Below are positions 20,814 through 31,605 of a DNA stretch of 64,000 bases, piece by piece. The position numbers and the translations under genes were made by a program. Below the pieces are notes generated by a model. That model was not told the origin of the DNA, ran no database searches, and saw nothing but the letters and a program-made list of their open reading frames with translations. Within the stretch, counting starts at the first letter, position 1, and every line of letters begins with the position of its first letter. The stretch is from Naegleria lovaniensis (taxonomy: Eukaryota; Heterolobosea; Eutetramitea; Acrasida; Naegleriidae). Where the stretch lies: NCBI RefSeq assembly GCF_003324165.1, contig NW_025407829.1, positions 248,001 through 312,000 of the forward strand, written 5' to 3'.

Positions 20814-22859
20814 TTACATTCCATTAATTCTTGCCAACGAAATTTTTTGATCTGAAGTCAACGACTCGGTTGTGCTGGAAGCATTGTCTTTTGGTTGCTG
20901 CATCGTCCATCTCTTGAAACTGTCGAAAATAATATTGTTGATAATCACTTTTTCTAAGCCATCAAAAAGATCAATTTGACCAATACCACTCTTTACCTTA
21001 AATCCATACGTTTCTAACTCTTCACTGGAGATATTCAGTTGCTTTGGAGCTGAAGTAGAAAGATATTTGTTGTAAATTTCATGTTGCAACTCGCTTCGTT
21101 GTTGTAAATTGTTGACGAGTGATTTGTAGAGTTGTACATCTTCCAAGAACAAGATGGATTCATCGTTGTGCTCCTTTGCACAAAATTCTTTGAATTGATT
21201 TCTTCTTTCGTGATTGTCAAACATTTCTTTAAATTCCATTTTCTCGATAAGCAGATTATATTGCTTTTCTTTTTCTTTCAAATTCTTCAAGAGCACAGAT
21301 CGGTCTGCATTGCTGTGAATAAGTAAGACAGCCACTCGTTCTTGTTCGTTACTGGTGACAATACTTGAACCTTTCACAACTTCACTTTTCAACATTTTAC
21401 AAAAGTTCACAGAGATACGAATGTTAAACTCAATTCCTGCCTTGCTCACTCCAATAGTTTCAAAGTTGGTAATGGAATCATCTTCATTATGCTTTTCGAA
21501 AATTTCTTTTGTGTTCATTTTTGGTAATAACGTATTAATGGTAGTTGTTGTTCTTTCCGCCTTTCTAATATCTATTTCCTTCAGAGAAAACATGTTCAAG
21601 AATGAGTTGTTGTAATGAATGACTAGACCTTCAGAAGTTATGGTCACAACTGCATCATCAATGGTGTTCAAGATCTTTCTCGTTCTCTGTTCTTCTAAAG
21701 AAATTTTATCCAATAAGAGAGACAATTGATTGTGACTGTGAGCCAAGTCTCTAGTTCTTTCTGAAACTTTGATTTCCAACTTGTTTTGAATCACCTGATA
21801 TTCTCGCTTTCTAAAATAGTCTTGAACAATTTGGAAAACACCCAAAATCACCACTAGGAACAATATAATATTCAATACAATAGCGAATGTCAATTCAACC
21901 CAAAAGATGTCATCAAGTTGCCAACCTTTGAGAGGTTTCAAAAATAGTTGATATTCGCTGTTGAGAACAGTCTGATTGACAATCACAGGATCTGTAATCA
22001 TGGTCAAATTGTTAGTAATTCCATTGACTGTTTGATTCGTTCCAAATCGAGATTCTAAAAAGATTCTCTGTTGTGCATTGTCATATAATTGATATTCATA
22101 TCCAGAAAGAATGTTATAGAGACCAATCCTTTTGAACAAGGTGTCAAAGGAAATTAGTGATGAAGACAATCCCCAAAACGTGCCATTCGGAAAGAATATT
22201 GGAAATTGAGTTATCAGAGAGGCAGATGCCAATCTCTTAATCCAAACAGGTCCAAAAATTGTAATTGATTCGTCAGCAATTGCTCTTTGAATTGCATTGT
22301 AATGTTCTGGTTCAGATCCAACAATCTTTCCAATAATTGATGGATTATAAGGATAAACATATGAAAGACGTAATCCATATTCCAATTCGAACTGAGCCAA
22401 TTCTGGATAAAGCTCACTCAATCGTGAACCCATCTCATTAAACCCACTATCTGTCACATTATAATTCCATGCATATACCACTTGTGCAATAGAGATCAAA
22501 CTACTCATGGACAATTCTATTTGTCGTTTTATCGTTAAAAAGGCTGTAATACCAATCTGCGTGACACCAGCTCTCACGTTCAGCAATCGAGTATCTTCAA
22601 TACTTTTGACAACCACCACTGTGACCGGTATTGAGATACACATAATAATACATGCTAATATCAAACCCAATGATAAACTTATTAAATAGACGCCTCGTTG
22701 TCTCCTTGACAGTTCTGCTTTTAACTTGTCATCAGACACTGTCGCATGATGTTCAGGCGCGTTAGTGAGTACTGTATTGGATCGGGATCTGTCTTTACCA
22801 AGGTTTCCACTATTTTCCTCGTCGAACAGTACTCCTCCATGAAGTGATTCTAAAACCAT
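20814..22859 (-). CDS. Two-TM sensor with CHASE-like, PAS and RGS domains
   Basis: Single exon, 681 aa. TM1 is at about residues 57-84 and TM2 at about 318-345. They enclose an extracellular domain with several N-glycosylation sequons and CHASE-like features (LAQFELEYGLRLSYVYP, IFGPVWIKRL, TQFPIFFPNGTFWG). After TM2 comes a coiled-coil signalling helix (about 350-397, ending ISLEEQRTRKIL), a PAS domain (about 397-500, beginning ILNTIDDAVVTITSEG), and an RGS domain (about 541-655: FKEMFDNHERRNQFKEFCAK, ESILFLEDVQLYKSLVN, IFDSFKRWTM). RGS domains speed GTP hydrolysis by G-alpha subunits. The layout implies that an external ligand sets RGS activity directly. The parts are known individually; the combination and the function are inference. 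Confidence 0.85.
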   Translation of the reverse strand: MVLESLHGGVLFDEENSGNLGKDRSRSNTVLTNAPEHHATVSDDKLKAELSRRQRGVYLISLSLGLILACIIMCISIPVTVVVVKSIEDTRLLNVRAGVTQIGITAFLTIKRQIELSMSSLISIAQVVYAWNYNVTDSGFNEMGSRLSELYPELAQFELEYGLRLSYVYPYNPSIIGKIVGSEPEHYNAIQRAIADESITIFGPVWIKRLASASLITQFPIFFPNGTFWGLSSSLISFDTLFKRIGLYNILSGYEYQLYDNAQQRIFLESRFGTNQTVNGITNNLTMITDPVIVNQTVLNSEYQLFLKPLKGWQLDDIFWVELTFAIVLNIILFLVVILGVFQIVQDYFRKREYQVIQNKLEIKVSERTRDLAHSHNQLSLLLDKISLEEQRTRKILNTIDDAVVTITSEGLVIHYNNSFLNMFSLKEIDIRKAERTTTTINTLLPKMNTKEIFEKHNEDDSITNFETIGVSKAGIEFNIRISVNFCKMLKSEVVKGSSIVTSNEQERVAVLLIHSNADRSVLLKNLKEKEKQYNLLIEKMEFKEMFDNHERRNQFKEFCAKEHNDESILFLEDVQLYKSLVNNLQQRSELQHEIYNKYLSTSAPKQLNISSEELETYGFKVKSGIGQIDLFDGLEKVIINNIIFDSFKRWTMQQPKDNASSTTESLTSDQKISLARINGM

Positions 22860-24172
22860 TTTCTCGAGCTAGTGTTGTTGTATGTATATATGTGGTTGAA
22901 GAAATTGGTTACTTTTCAAATAAAAAGCAGGTAGCGAGATGAATAAAACGAATACTACTACTAGTAGTATCTAACAATTGTAGTACAATGATATTGAATA
23001 TATAGAGGTCGATCTATATAATCTTAACAAGTTGAGAATCTTGTGGGATGATGAAGATTTTTCTCTTCAGATGAGCTTGTCTTGACAGTGATGACTATTA
23101 TAGGTTCGGAAGAAGGAGATTGAACTCTGATCCTCGTCGCGACGGGTCGGCGGTTGTAACAATGTTTTTATAGGACTAGTACTACTACTACTACAAGAAG
23201 AAGAAGATGATGAAGACGCTCGAGTTCGTTGGAATGAAGAACTTGCGCAGTGAGAGAGTGAGTGAGGAGAGTGAGGAGAGTGAGTGAGGCTAACCTCAGA
23301 GTGATGATTGTATTATTTTGTTTTGAGCGAGAGAGTGAGAGAAAAGGCTGAACGTTCTCGTGTTGTTGTTGTTGTTGTAAATCTTTTTTGAAAACAGAGT
23401 CTGCATTTGGATTTAAATGACAAGAAAGAAATTTAAAAGAAGCAAAGATGATGAATGATGGCCAAGATCAACATTTGTTATCCAAAAGAATCATTGGAGA
23501 AGGAAGAGGAAAAGGTAGCGATGACATTTGTCAGAACATTTGATGTTGTGATATTTGTGTGATCGTGTTAACACAATTTGCTGAGAAAACATGTATTGAA
23601 ACAACAACTTACCTATGGACCGAGACAAGACCAAAAACAACATTATCATTTGCATGGCGAATATTCATATTAATATTCAACAAAATGATGATGGTTATTG
23701 TTCGTACGACAATGATGATAATCACAACACAATTAATTCATATAACCGATAACGAGAAGCACATGATGGTACCTACTTGTGTTCTATTCCCAACACCAGA
23801 GAGCACAACGGAAAGAGACGCGTTCCACTTGGAGGTTTTGTTTTTTGAGATGGAACGACAGCCGTCGCTCCGAACATCACAAACGTGCTGCTGTCGAATG
23901 ACAAGTAAGATACAAATGGACACAGTCGTGAAAAGTGTTGGGAGTATGAGTTAGGAGATCACCTCCCATTAAAGATAAAACATCATCGGATAACTGCGTG
24001 GTTGAAAAAAGTTCATCTTCATCCCATGTAGATCTTTTTGTGGTCCCCAAGGGGAAACGACTGTAAAAGCGTTCATGCCATGATAGAGAAGAAGACAAGA
24101 ACACAACGTTCAACAACAACTCGGTCCATCTCAATTTTGCATTTTGACTTAAACGAACTCGTTACAAAAAAA
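22860..24172. other. Long intergenic region with low-complexity tracts
   Basis: 1313 bp. No frame with plausible coding character: the longest plus-strand frame (23559-23954) is Met/Ile/Thr-rich with no homology I can see. The region includes a perfect 14-bp palindrome at 22956-22969 (TACTACTAGTAGTA), an inverted repeat TATATAG/CTATATA at about 22999-23020, and the purine-rich repeats listed next. It probably holds the promoters of the RGS sensor (minus) and the 591-aa gene (plus). Confidence 0.45.
23175..23378. repeat. Cluster of simple-sequence tracts
   Basis: Consecutive simple repeats: (ACT)n followed by (AAG)n and (ATG)n around 23175-23213, GAGTGAG/GAGAGTGA units at about 23250-23289, and (GTT)n at about 23361-23378. 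They sit in the 5' region of the RGS sensor gene. Such tracts mutate in length easily. Confidence 0.7.
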
Positions 24173-25948
24173 ATGTTTTACTTTTACAAGGCCTTTCCAG
24201 TTGGAATTATTTCGCATTGGTGTTGCTGGAATGATGATTGGGACGAGAGGCAACCACACTCCTTCTCACCAGGGTTGAATCTGATGAAAAAAGGTAATGG
24301 AGAGCTACCATCAACTTGTCAGAATTGTTCGGAAAACCATTCCAATCATGTTCAATTCGGAATCATGAGTCCATTGATGGCTTGTTGGAGATTTCATACT
24401 ACTTGCTATGAATATTTGGATAAATTGGCTCAAAAACATGAAAACGTTCCTGACGATGCCCACTTGGTGAGATTCATGTTTTACAAATTGGAGGAACAGA
24501 TGAATCCTATTGTTTTTAGATTATGTAAAGAATGGTGGAAGGTAGATTATGTATTGCCCAAGATGATCGCCAGAGCATTGTTTTTAATCGCTCAATCGAA
24601 TAATTATACGATTATCATTGAGAAGGAAAATGATGATGAACAACAGTTCGATTACCATGTTGATATGGAGATGGATGAGGTAGTTAACCGCTGTGGTAAA
24701 ATTGTAGATTTTATTGGCGCAGACTTGCATTGTGGAGATGAAGATAGTTTCAAAGAGTGCTTGAGAAGACTTGCCATTGTTGTGGTCAATAGAAAATGGT
24801 CCCTCATGATGAAACAGGCTGTGCTATTGATATATTTGTCATGTCTTTGCGATCGATATGTTGACAAGAGTATGAAGAATCCAGAAAGTTATCCATATTT
24901 TGTTTATCGAAATGAGATATTTCGGCTCATGAATGAACATGGGTATATTCCATCCACCATTGTCTCGGAAATATCTAAATGCACTTCCTTCCATAACAAC
25001 TCAATGTATCAAGACGATATTGTTACGAATTATGATCCTGCTAATTTCATATCTTGCGTGTTATCCATACTTGAAGAACATGATTTACAGAAAGCAGAAA
25101 CTTCAATAGTATCGTGGATGCAGTTCATGTACAGTAAGGCTGTTAATTTTGCTCCACAATTAAGACAGTTGAGCTTTTCATTTAGAGACCAGCAACCATT
25201 CGGAGACTGTCAAGAATTGAACATTTTTGAATTATTTATCAATCAGTTGATTTTTAATACCAAAGATCGAAAATATGATTGGAGCTTGTTGCCCAGTAGT
25301 TGCCAACCCAATTCAGAAATAGTTCACATACTCTCAGAGTTTGACAACGATCCTCAATGCGTGAATTCGCTTTCATTCAGAGAGAAATGGCATCATTTCC
25401 TTCAAGGGAAGCCATCATTGTTTCAATATGTTAATTCTAATGATATAGGAAATCCCTCCTTAGATTATGAATTAGAGGTCACCATTCACAATATCTTGTC
25501 TTGTGCTGAGCATTTTTTTGGTATAACCTTAGAAAAATTCAAACCTGTCAAGAAATTCATGAATTTCGACGTATACCTGGAAATGAGAAAATCAAAAGCT
25601 GGCGGTGATGTTCAACTCTCTGAGGAAGAGGTAGATATTATCAAGCGAAGTAAACTGCGCTTTTGTCAAGAAAGAGGAAACAAGAAAGAAAAGAAATGGT
25701 TGGAGCAATCATTGGTTGAATTAGGTCAACAATTAAGTACACCTCAACGACACATCGAATTTACTTGGGACAAATCTACTTCAAATCATAACAAAACACG
25801 TATGAAATGCACAGATAAGACTTCTTCAACAAGCTTCGAAATTATCTGTGATCAATATGGAGCTCATGTTGCTACATATTTTACGGCAAGAAAGAACCAA
25901 ATGTTCCAACAGTTCTTTTACAACTCAAATTGCTTATATCAACAATAG
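24173..25948 (+). CDS. 591-aa protein of unknown function
   Basis: Single exon. The frame is open upstream, and an ATG at 24080 is possible. I prefer 24173 because an A-tract precedes it, as in neighbouring genes, and because the upstream residues are low complexity. No signal peptide, TM segment or known motif is recognised. The sequence looks globular and mostly helical, rich in Cys, Trp and Phe (IISHWCCWNDDWDERQPHSF near the start, LMACWRFHTTCYEYLDKLAQ at about 70), with an acidic loop (ENDDDEQQ-like) and a C-terminal block of SEEEVDIIKRSKLRFCQERG plus a Lys-rich stretch. Codon use resembles neighbours. It may be lineage-specific. Confidence 0.7.
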   Translation: MFYFYKAFPVGIISHWCCWNDDWDERQPHSFSPGLNLMKKGNGELPSTCQNCSENHSNHVQFGIMSPLMACWRFHTTCYEYLDKLAQKHENVPDDAHLVRFMFYKLEEQMNPIVFRLCKEWWKVDYVLPKMIARALFLIAQSNNYTIIIEKENDDEQQFDYHVDMEMDEVVNRCGKIVDFIGADLHCGDEDSFKECLRRLAIVVVNRKWSLMMKQAVLLIYLSCLCDRYVDKSMKNPESYPYFVYRNEIFRLMNEHGYIPSTIVSEISKCTSFHNNSMYQDDIVTNYDPANFISCVLSILEEHDLQKAETSIVSWMQFMYSKAVNFAPQLRQLSFSFRDQQPFGDCQELNIFELFINQLIFNTKDRKYDWSLLPSSCQPNSEIVHILSEFDNDPQCVNSLSFREKWHHFLQGKPSLFQYVNSNDIGNPSLDYELEVTIHNILSCAEHFFGITLEKFKPVKKFMNFDVYLEMRKSKAGGDVQLSEEEVDIIKRSKLRFCQERGNKKEKKWLEQSLVELGQQLSTPQRHIEFTWDKSTSNHNKTRMKCTDKTSSTSFEIICDQYGAHVATYFTARKNQMFQQFFYNSNCLYQQ

Positions 25949-26415
25949 AGCCACGGTAACCGACGTGCTATATCCAAAATTGAAGTGTTTCAGGCCATGT
26001 CCAGTTCTGTGAACGGAACGGATAACGAAAAGGTTGGTGAGCTTCCAATTTGGTCAGATGGAGCGGCCTGGGTGCCTTATCACAAGAAACCACACGTTTC
26101 CACGGAAAATTACAGATGTAATTTCACATGGTAACATTCGCCGAAACCTGTAGAGCCGAATTTCAGAAAGGAAAATTATCTGTTAATAATGAACGCCTTC
26201 TCATTAAGGAAGTGTGCACACTTTTTATTCAACTACGGCAAGTTCTCTTTTGTTAGCGATAATTTCCTTAACAATCACATGAAAAACACGCAACCTTTGT
26301 CAATGGCCCAGCTGTAGCACGCACGACAACACGAAACAAATCGAACCTCAGTTGCAACACTAATTCGCTCATTGAACAGTGCAGTCGCCTTTCTACTGTA
26401 TATTATCACAACAAC
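25949..26415. other. Intergenic, no gene seen
   Basis: 467 bp. It includes a short inverted repeat (GTTCTGTGAACGGAAC-like, about 26003-26020) and no coding frame. It presumably carries the promoter of the downstream cyclase-like gene. Confidence 0.35.
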
Positions 26416-29240
26416 ATGGTGTTTAAGGTACATCCTCAAAGACAACAACATGTTTCTAACGAGGCCAATAAGTATAACACAGACAATAATAATCAACAGG
26501 ATGAATTTGAGGTTGCTGCAGATGAACGACTCTCAGACACGATGATGATGAACAACAAGCACACACAAAGGTCTTCATGTTGTTCCATATCATTGAGGTA
26601 TTTCCTTGTTCTCACCATTTCAATACTCATCATTTTGTGTTCCATCACAATCTATGTGAGTGTTTTTATTGGATTATATACTTCCATTGATGAGCTCTCA
26701 AACAAGGTAGTCATGAACGCTCAAGACAAAATTGTAACCTTTCTAGATGGCTATATGGGAAAGCTCAAATTGATGGCTCAACTAGGAGCTCAACAATATA
26801 ATTCAGCCATTGGAATTCACACATTTACCAAAGACCTCTTTCGAAGCTACATGTTTCATTTAACCAAACAATCTGGTGTATTTGTAGGCTACTTTTTGTA
26901 CTTTCATCCCTATTCAGAACGGTACGCAGTTACTGTCGTATCTACAAATAATACGCTCGTATATACGTATCAGGTAGGTTCTGTTGGTCTTTAATACATA
27001 TGGAAATGTTCTCACACATGTGTGCGTGTCAATACGTGTAACAAATTGCAAAGAATAATCGATTTCCTGGAATTATTCGAGATCAATTGAATTGGGAAAC
27101 TGGTTCTGTGATGAAAGCTAATTACTCCATTGACCCAACACCTGCCAACTTGACCAAACAAGAATTTTACGTTTCTGGATTGGCCATGACTAAAAAGCTC
27201 AAATCCGAAGGTGTTTTTCTCGATCCAGTCTTCATTATTGGAGCTCATATTGCACTGCCGTATATTGCCTTACTTTATGATCCTATTCAACTTCAACAAC
27301 AACCTTCAAAAAAGGTACAAATTGGCATGTGTCGATGTACTGTACCATTGTATTTGCTTTCCAACTTTTTGAGAGATGAAATTGAAATATTCTCCAAAGG
27401 TTATGTTATCATAATATCACATCCTATTGTAACAACTAGTTCCACTTCTTCGAATAATACTTCTTCCTCCATGGTACAAGTCATTGCTGGAAGTATTACA
27501 ACCACCACTCCCGACGGTAAAAATACCTTACCACTCTTCAATTTGACAGAACGGAATGCTGGTAAACTCATGCAAGACATTTATCATACCTACCGAGTGG
27601 ACTTCTTTCAGTTACCTGAAAAATTCAAAATCTCTAGTTTAGGAGTGAATTATATTATAATGTTGAAAGCATTTTCATATGAGAATATCAAGTACAAATT
27701 ACTTGTTGTGGTCTATGAAGATGAAGTAAGCATGACCACTTATATCAGCATTGGTGCTTCATTGGGGGCAACCATTCTTGTTGTCATTCTAGGCATTTGC
27801 TATGGAATTGTGTTGAGCCATGCCATTACATCACCTATTCAAGCTCTGCAACGACACTTAGAGAGAATTAAGGTTCTGGATTTAGAAGACCATACAGGAA
27901 TGAACAATAAGAATAGTATTTTCAAAGAAATGAATGAAATGTGTGATCATTTACAAGTGACCATTTCATGGCTCAAAGAAATTAAGTGTTTCATTCCAGA
28001 TAATGTCTTTCATCAACTACAGATGAGAGCAAACGAACATTCATCAGCTTCATTAACTCTCGCGTCAAGTTTAAGATCCAGTACACAAGTGAAACCTCAA
28101 ATAAGGGCATCCCATGAACGACAAGCAATATTTAAACATCAAAACAAACCAACACACGAAAATCATCAAGAACCAATGATGAACGATCAAAAACACGAAA
28201 CTGCATCCAATTCTAGCGTATCCACAAGCACATTAGGAGAACCATCTTCTCTATTCAAAATGGGACTCTTTAAAAAAACATGTACAGTTATTTGCGTTTG
28301 CTTGAATTGGGAAACTGCTTGCCATTCAGACATTGCATGTGAATTACCAAAAATAGTGAATACCATTCGATCCATGTGCAAAGTTTTTCAAGCCATTGTT
28401 CACATTTCATCTGTTGAGGAAATTGTCATTATATTCGAAACAGAAAAACAATCCAAAAAGAAAAAGAGTGCATTGGCAGCTGTTGAATGTGCTTTAAAGA
28501 TTATACGGACATGCTCTCGTCATCATTCAAAGCAATCTGGTCACACTACATCTCACGAACAAAACAGTGCTACCACACCAGATAGACCTATTTCGATGGG
28601 AATTTCTACGAGTGAAGAGTCCTATGTTGGAAATTTGGGATCTCATTCTTTCAGATTCTATTCCATAATTTCGAATGCCACTCATATTGCCAAAGATTTA
28701 GCATTTATTGCTCGCTCAATGAATGCAACTGCAGTAATGGATGAAAAAACTTATATGGAAACGAATAAGCACTTTGTGTCAATACCAGTCGATAGGATGT
28801 GGATACCAACAAATAATCATGCAAGTGGTGAAGATGCAACGACTGTGCATAGTGTTTGTTCTGTCTATGAATTGTTAAGAGAAATGGAGGTAAAAGATGA
28901 TGAGTGGTTGTACGAATTGGAGCAAAAAGATGACATTTCTAAATTTCAACAATTACATTCGTTGTTTGACATTTTCCAAGAACAAGAAGACAACAAGCTT
29001 GAAGCCATGTTAAGGCAAAATGTGTTATTCCTAAGAGATCACACCATGTCCTCTCCATCTAATAGATCGTATGCACGGCTGTTGAAGCTATTTGAATTCA
29101 TTTTGAATTCATCAGGAGTTAATAGAGAACAATCCTTAGATGCCAATAACATGGTGAAGAGTCTTATTGACAAGTACTACCTCAGAATTCAAAGATCTAT
29201 TCTGTGCTCCATTGAAAACTCAATCGTTTTTTCAAAGTAA
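26416..29240 (+). CDS. Two-TM receptor with HAMP-like and degenerate class III cyclase-like domain
   Basis: Two exons, 26416-26973 and 27054-29240 (80-nt intron), give 914 aa. TM1 is at about 61-87. An extracellular region of about 325 residues, consistent with a Cache-type sensor, is followed by TM2 (about 415-440) and a HAMP-like SHAITSPIQALQRHLERIKV. From about residue 590 the order of elements follows a nucleotidyl cyclase homology domain: TCTVICVCLNWET in the first catalytic strand, a central alpha/beta part with a Lys/Ser insert, then ISMGISTSEESYVGNLGSHS and YSIISNATHIAKDLAFIARS, equivalent to the GIHTG...GNxG and the VNLAxRL part. The metal-binding aspartates are not in place (CLNWET instead of FxDIxxFT). 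It may be an inactive partner or ligand-binding pseudo-cyclase. Confidence 0.75.
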
Positions 29241-29394
29241 CCTTTTTAATGTTTTTTTTGCATTTGAACAAATAAAATTCCAAAAAGCCTTTAATAAATA
29301 AGAGTTATAATTTGATATGACAAGTTGTACAACATGAATATGATACAACAAACAACGAGATCTAGGTTGTTGTGGTGAGAGGTGAATTTAAAAA

Positions 29395-31605
29395 TTACTT
29401 CTTTTCACCACCAAAAAGTTGAGAAATTCCTTGACTTCTCATATAGAAGAGTTGTCTCAAATTTTCCAAATCTTGGTCATCTACAGGCACAGATGCAGGC
29501 AAGCTCTTGATTTGTTCTTGTTCTTCCTTCTTTGAGTGCTCTGGTGAAACGAAACGATGCAAAGCTTCATAAGCCAACAATGTCACACCAAATTGAGGAG
29601 AGCTTCTCAAAATTCTAGGAACAGTTCCCTTGAAGAATGCAGTCACACCTTCTTCCTTGAAAATTGTCTTGGCACAATGTACAATACCTCTGTATTGTGT
29701 TTGACCTGCTCGAGCTTCAACTTGAAGTCTTGTCTTGATCACATCAAAAGGTGTTGTCGATGCTGCAGAAACACCACCAGCAATAGAACCAGCAACAAAC
29801 AATCGACCATTACTAGTTTCTGAAGCACCTTCTTCTCTAAAGTGTTCTTTCAAGAAGGCATACAATGGGAAGTAAATACCAGAGAATGGAATGTCACGAG
29901 CAAAGCAAGCAGAAGCACCTCTATATAAGCCAGCAAAACCTAATTCTCTACAAATTTGGATGGCTCCTTTTGGAGCAATTCCTTCGGTTCTTGCCAATTC
30001 TCCTTGAACTTGCAATCTAATCTTAACAATTTCAATTGGATTTGTGAAAACAACTTGAGAAGCACCAGCACCACAACCAGCCAACACTTCCAATGGGAAA
30101 TAAATTTCATCTCCTTCCTTTCCAAATAAATCACGCAGAGTGTCGTTGGTGACCAATTTAATGGCCTTCTCTGGTGACACACCAATAAGTTGTGGAATCA
30201 GACCTCTGTAGAAACCCCTAATACCTTCATATTGATAAATTTGTTTGAAACAATCAAGACTGTTCTTGTAAATAATTTGATTCTTTGGTGGAGCTCCTCC
30301 TTGATTTAACATTCTTCTTTGATTTTGCATACGTGTCTTGACCATATCAATTGGGAAGACAGCAAAAGCACCAATAGCACCAGAAATACCACCATACAGA
30401 GTTTTAGTTGCAACCTTAACAGCTCCATTCAAAAATCGTTCTCCGAATGTCATTTCATGTAAACCATCAGGCGTTACTGCATCTCTGCTCCAACTGTCCA
30501 AAATGTGTTGTCTTCTTGCATTATTTTCATCCATCACACGAATGAATTCTTCATAATCTGGTTTATAGAGAACACCTTCTTCGGGTTTGGTAGCAAACAT
30601 GTTGAAAATAATGTCAATCTCCATTGGACTCAGTACAATTCCTGTCACACGTCTTGCTGCAGTTGAGAAACTCTCCTTTGTAATGACATCTCCCTCCCTG
30701 CTAGCGAGACCTCTAATCGATTGTGCAATACCACTCAAGTTACTAATCACTCTGTTGTAAGCATCAAATTCTGCATATGTAATCTTTGAGTTTTCAGGAA
30801 TTCGTTTCATATTTTCTTTCACTCTTTGTGGAAGTGATACTGAATATTGAGTAATGAGATTGGCAAAATCAGCACCAGAAATAAAACCACGACCTTGAGA
30901 ATCAAGCTTTTGGAATTCTTGCTTTCTAATCTCTTCATTCATGAGTTTCATAAATTGAGAGAATTGATTGAAACTCAAAGTTCCGGTTCCGTCACGCCCA
31001 AAGAATCTATGCATCAAGTCACAATCAAAATCAAATTCCACACCTCTTTGATTGTTTGTTTTCATCACCTTCTTGAACTCTTCCTTGCTAATTGCTCCAT
31101 CTTTATCTAAATCAAACATTTTAAACAAGAGATGGAATTCACTCTCAGGAGTGGTCAACATTTTGAAAAGGAATACATATTCAGGGAATGTAATCTTTCC
31201 GCTTTGACCAGTATCTGCAACACGGAACAATAAATCCAAATTACTTGATGTAATTTGTGTTCGATGTTGCAATTCTTGTTCCTTTTCAGTGAAAGGAATG
31301 TTTCTTTGTGTGAGAGATTTCACAAAGTCCTCTGGTGTCATCACTGGCTCTCCTGCACCATCTTTTGTTGATGCAAACTTATTGAAGATGGCTCTCAATC
31401 TCTTTTGTTGTTTTCGATCAAGCCTACGAGCAGAGAGTTGTTGTTGCTTTTCCTTTTCAGAAAGGGAAGGATTATTCAAAATATCAGAATCTTTCTCTTG
31501 TGCTTGCAAGTTTTGAACGAAAGGAAGTACATATCGATTCTTCCAAGCACTTGGTAAATACCAATACGATGATGATGGGACGGAAGTGTTTGATGGGTTA
31601 TTCAT
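29395..31605 (-). CDS. Calcium-regulated mitochondrial aspartate/glutamate carrier (aralar/citrin type)
   Basis: Single exon, 736 aa. The N-terminal half has EF-hands, including a canonical loop (FDLDKDGAISKEEF) and related pairs (ADTGQSGKITFPEY, FGRDGTGTLSFNQF). After a long linker the C-terminal half has the three carrier repeats with FPIDMVKTRMQ, NPIEIVKIRLQVQ and TPFDVIKTRLQVEAR. This is the layout of SLC25A12/13, inner-membrane carriers that exchange aspartate for glutamate plus a proton in the malate-aspartate shuttle and are controlled by Ca2+ in the intermembrane space. Length is close to the human proteins (675-678 aa) with an N-terminal extension of about 40 residues. Confidence 0.92.
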   Translation of the reverse strand: MNNPSNTSVPSSSYWYLPSAWKNRYVLPFVQNLQAQEKDSDILNNPSLSEKEKQQQLSARRLDRKQQKRLRAIFNKFASTKDGAGEPVMTPEDFVKSLTQRNIPFTEKEQELQHRTQITSSNLDLLFRVADTGQSGKITFPEYVFLFKMLTTPESEFHLLFKMFDLDKDGAISKEEFKKVMKTNNQRGVEFDFDCDLMHRFFGRDGTGTLSFNQFSQFMKLMNEEIRKQEFQKLDSQGRGFISGADFANLITQYSVSLPQRVKENMKRIPENSKITYAEFDAYNRVISNLSGIAQSIRGLASREGDVITKESFSTAARRVTGIVLSPMEIDIIFNMFATKPEEGVLYKPDYEEFIRVMDENNARRQHILDSWSRDAVTPDGLHEMTFGERFLNGAVKVATKTLYGGISGAIGAFAVFPIDMVKTRMQNQRRMLNQGGAPPKNQIIYKNSLDCFKQIYQYEGIRGFYRGLIPQLIGVSPEKAIKLVTNDTLRDLFGKEGDEIYFPLEVLAGCGAGASQVVFTNPIEIVKIRLQVQGELARTEGIAPKGAIQICRELGFAGLYRGASACFARDIPFSGIYFPLYAFLKEHFREEGASETSNGRLFVAGSIAGGVSAASTTPFDVIKTRLQVEARAGQTQYRGIVHCAKTIFKEEGVTAFFKGTVPRILRSSPQFGVTLLAYEALHRFVSPEHSKKEEQEQIKSLPASVPVDDQDLENLRQLFYMRSQGISQLFGGEKK

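Noticed and set aside
23095-23160. Possible tRNA B-box (GAGTTCAATCTC on the minus strand)
   Set aside because: T-stem does not pair and no D-arm or acceptor stem could be found.
23559-23954. Open frame of 131 codons on the plus strand
   Set aside because: Met/Ile/Thr-rich composition typical of shadow frames in AT-rich spacer, no A-tract start and no motif.
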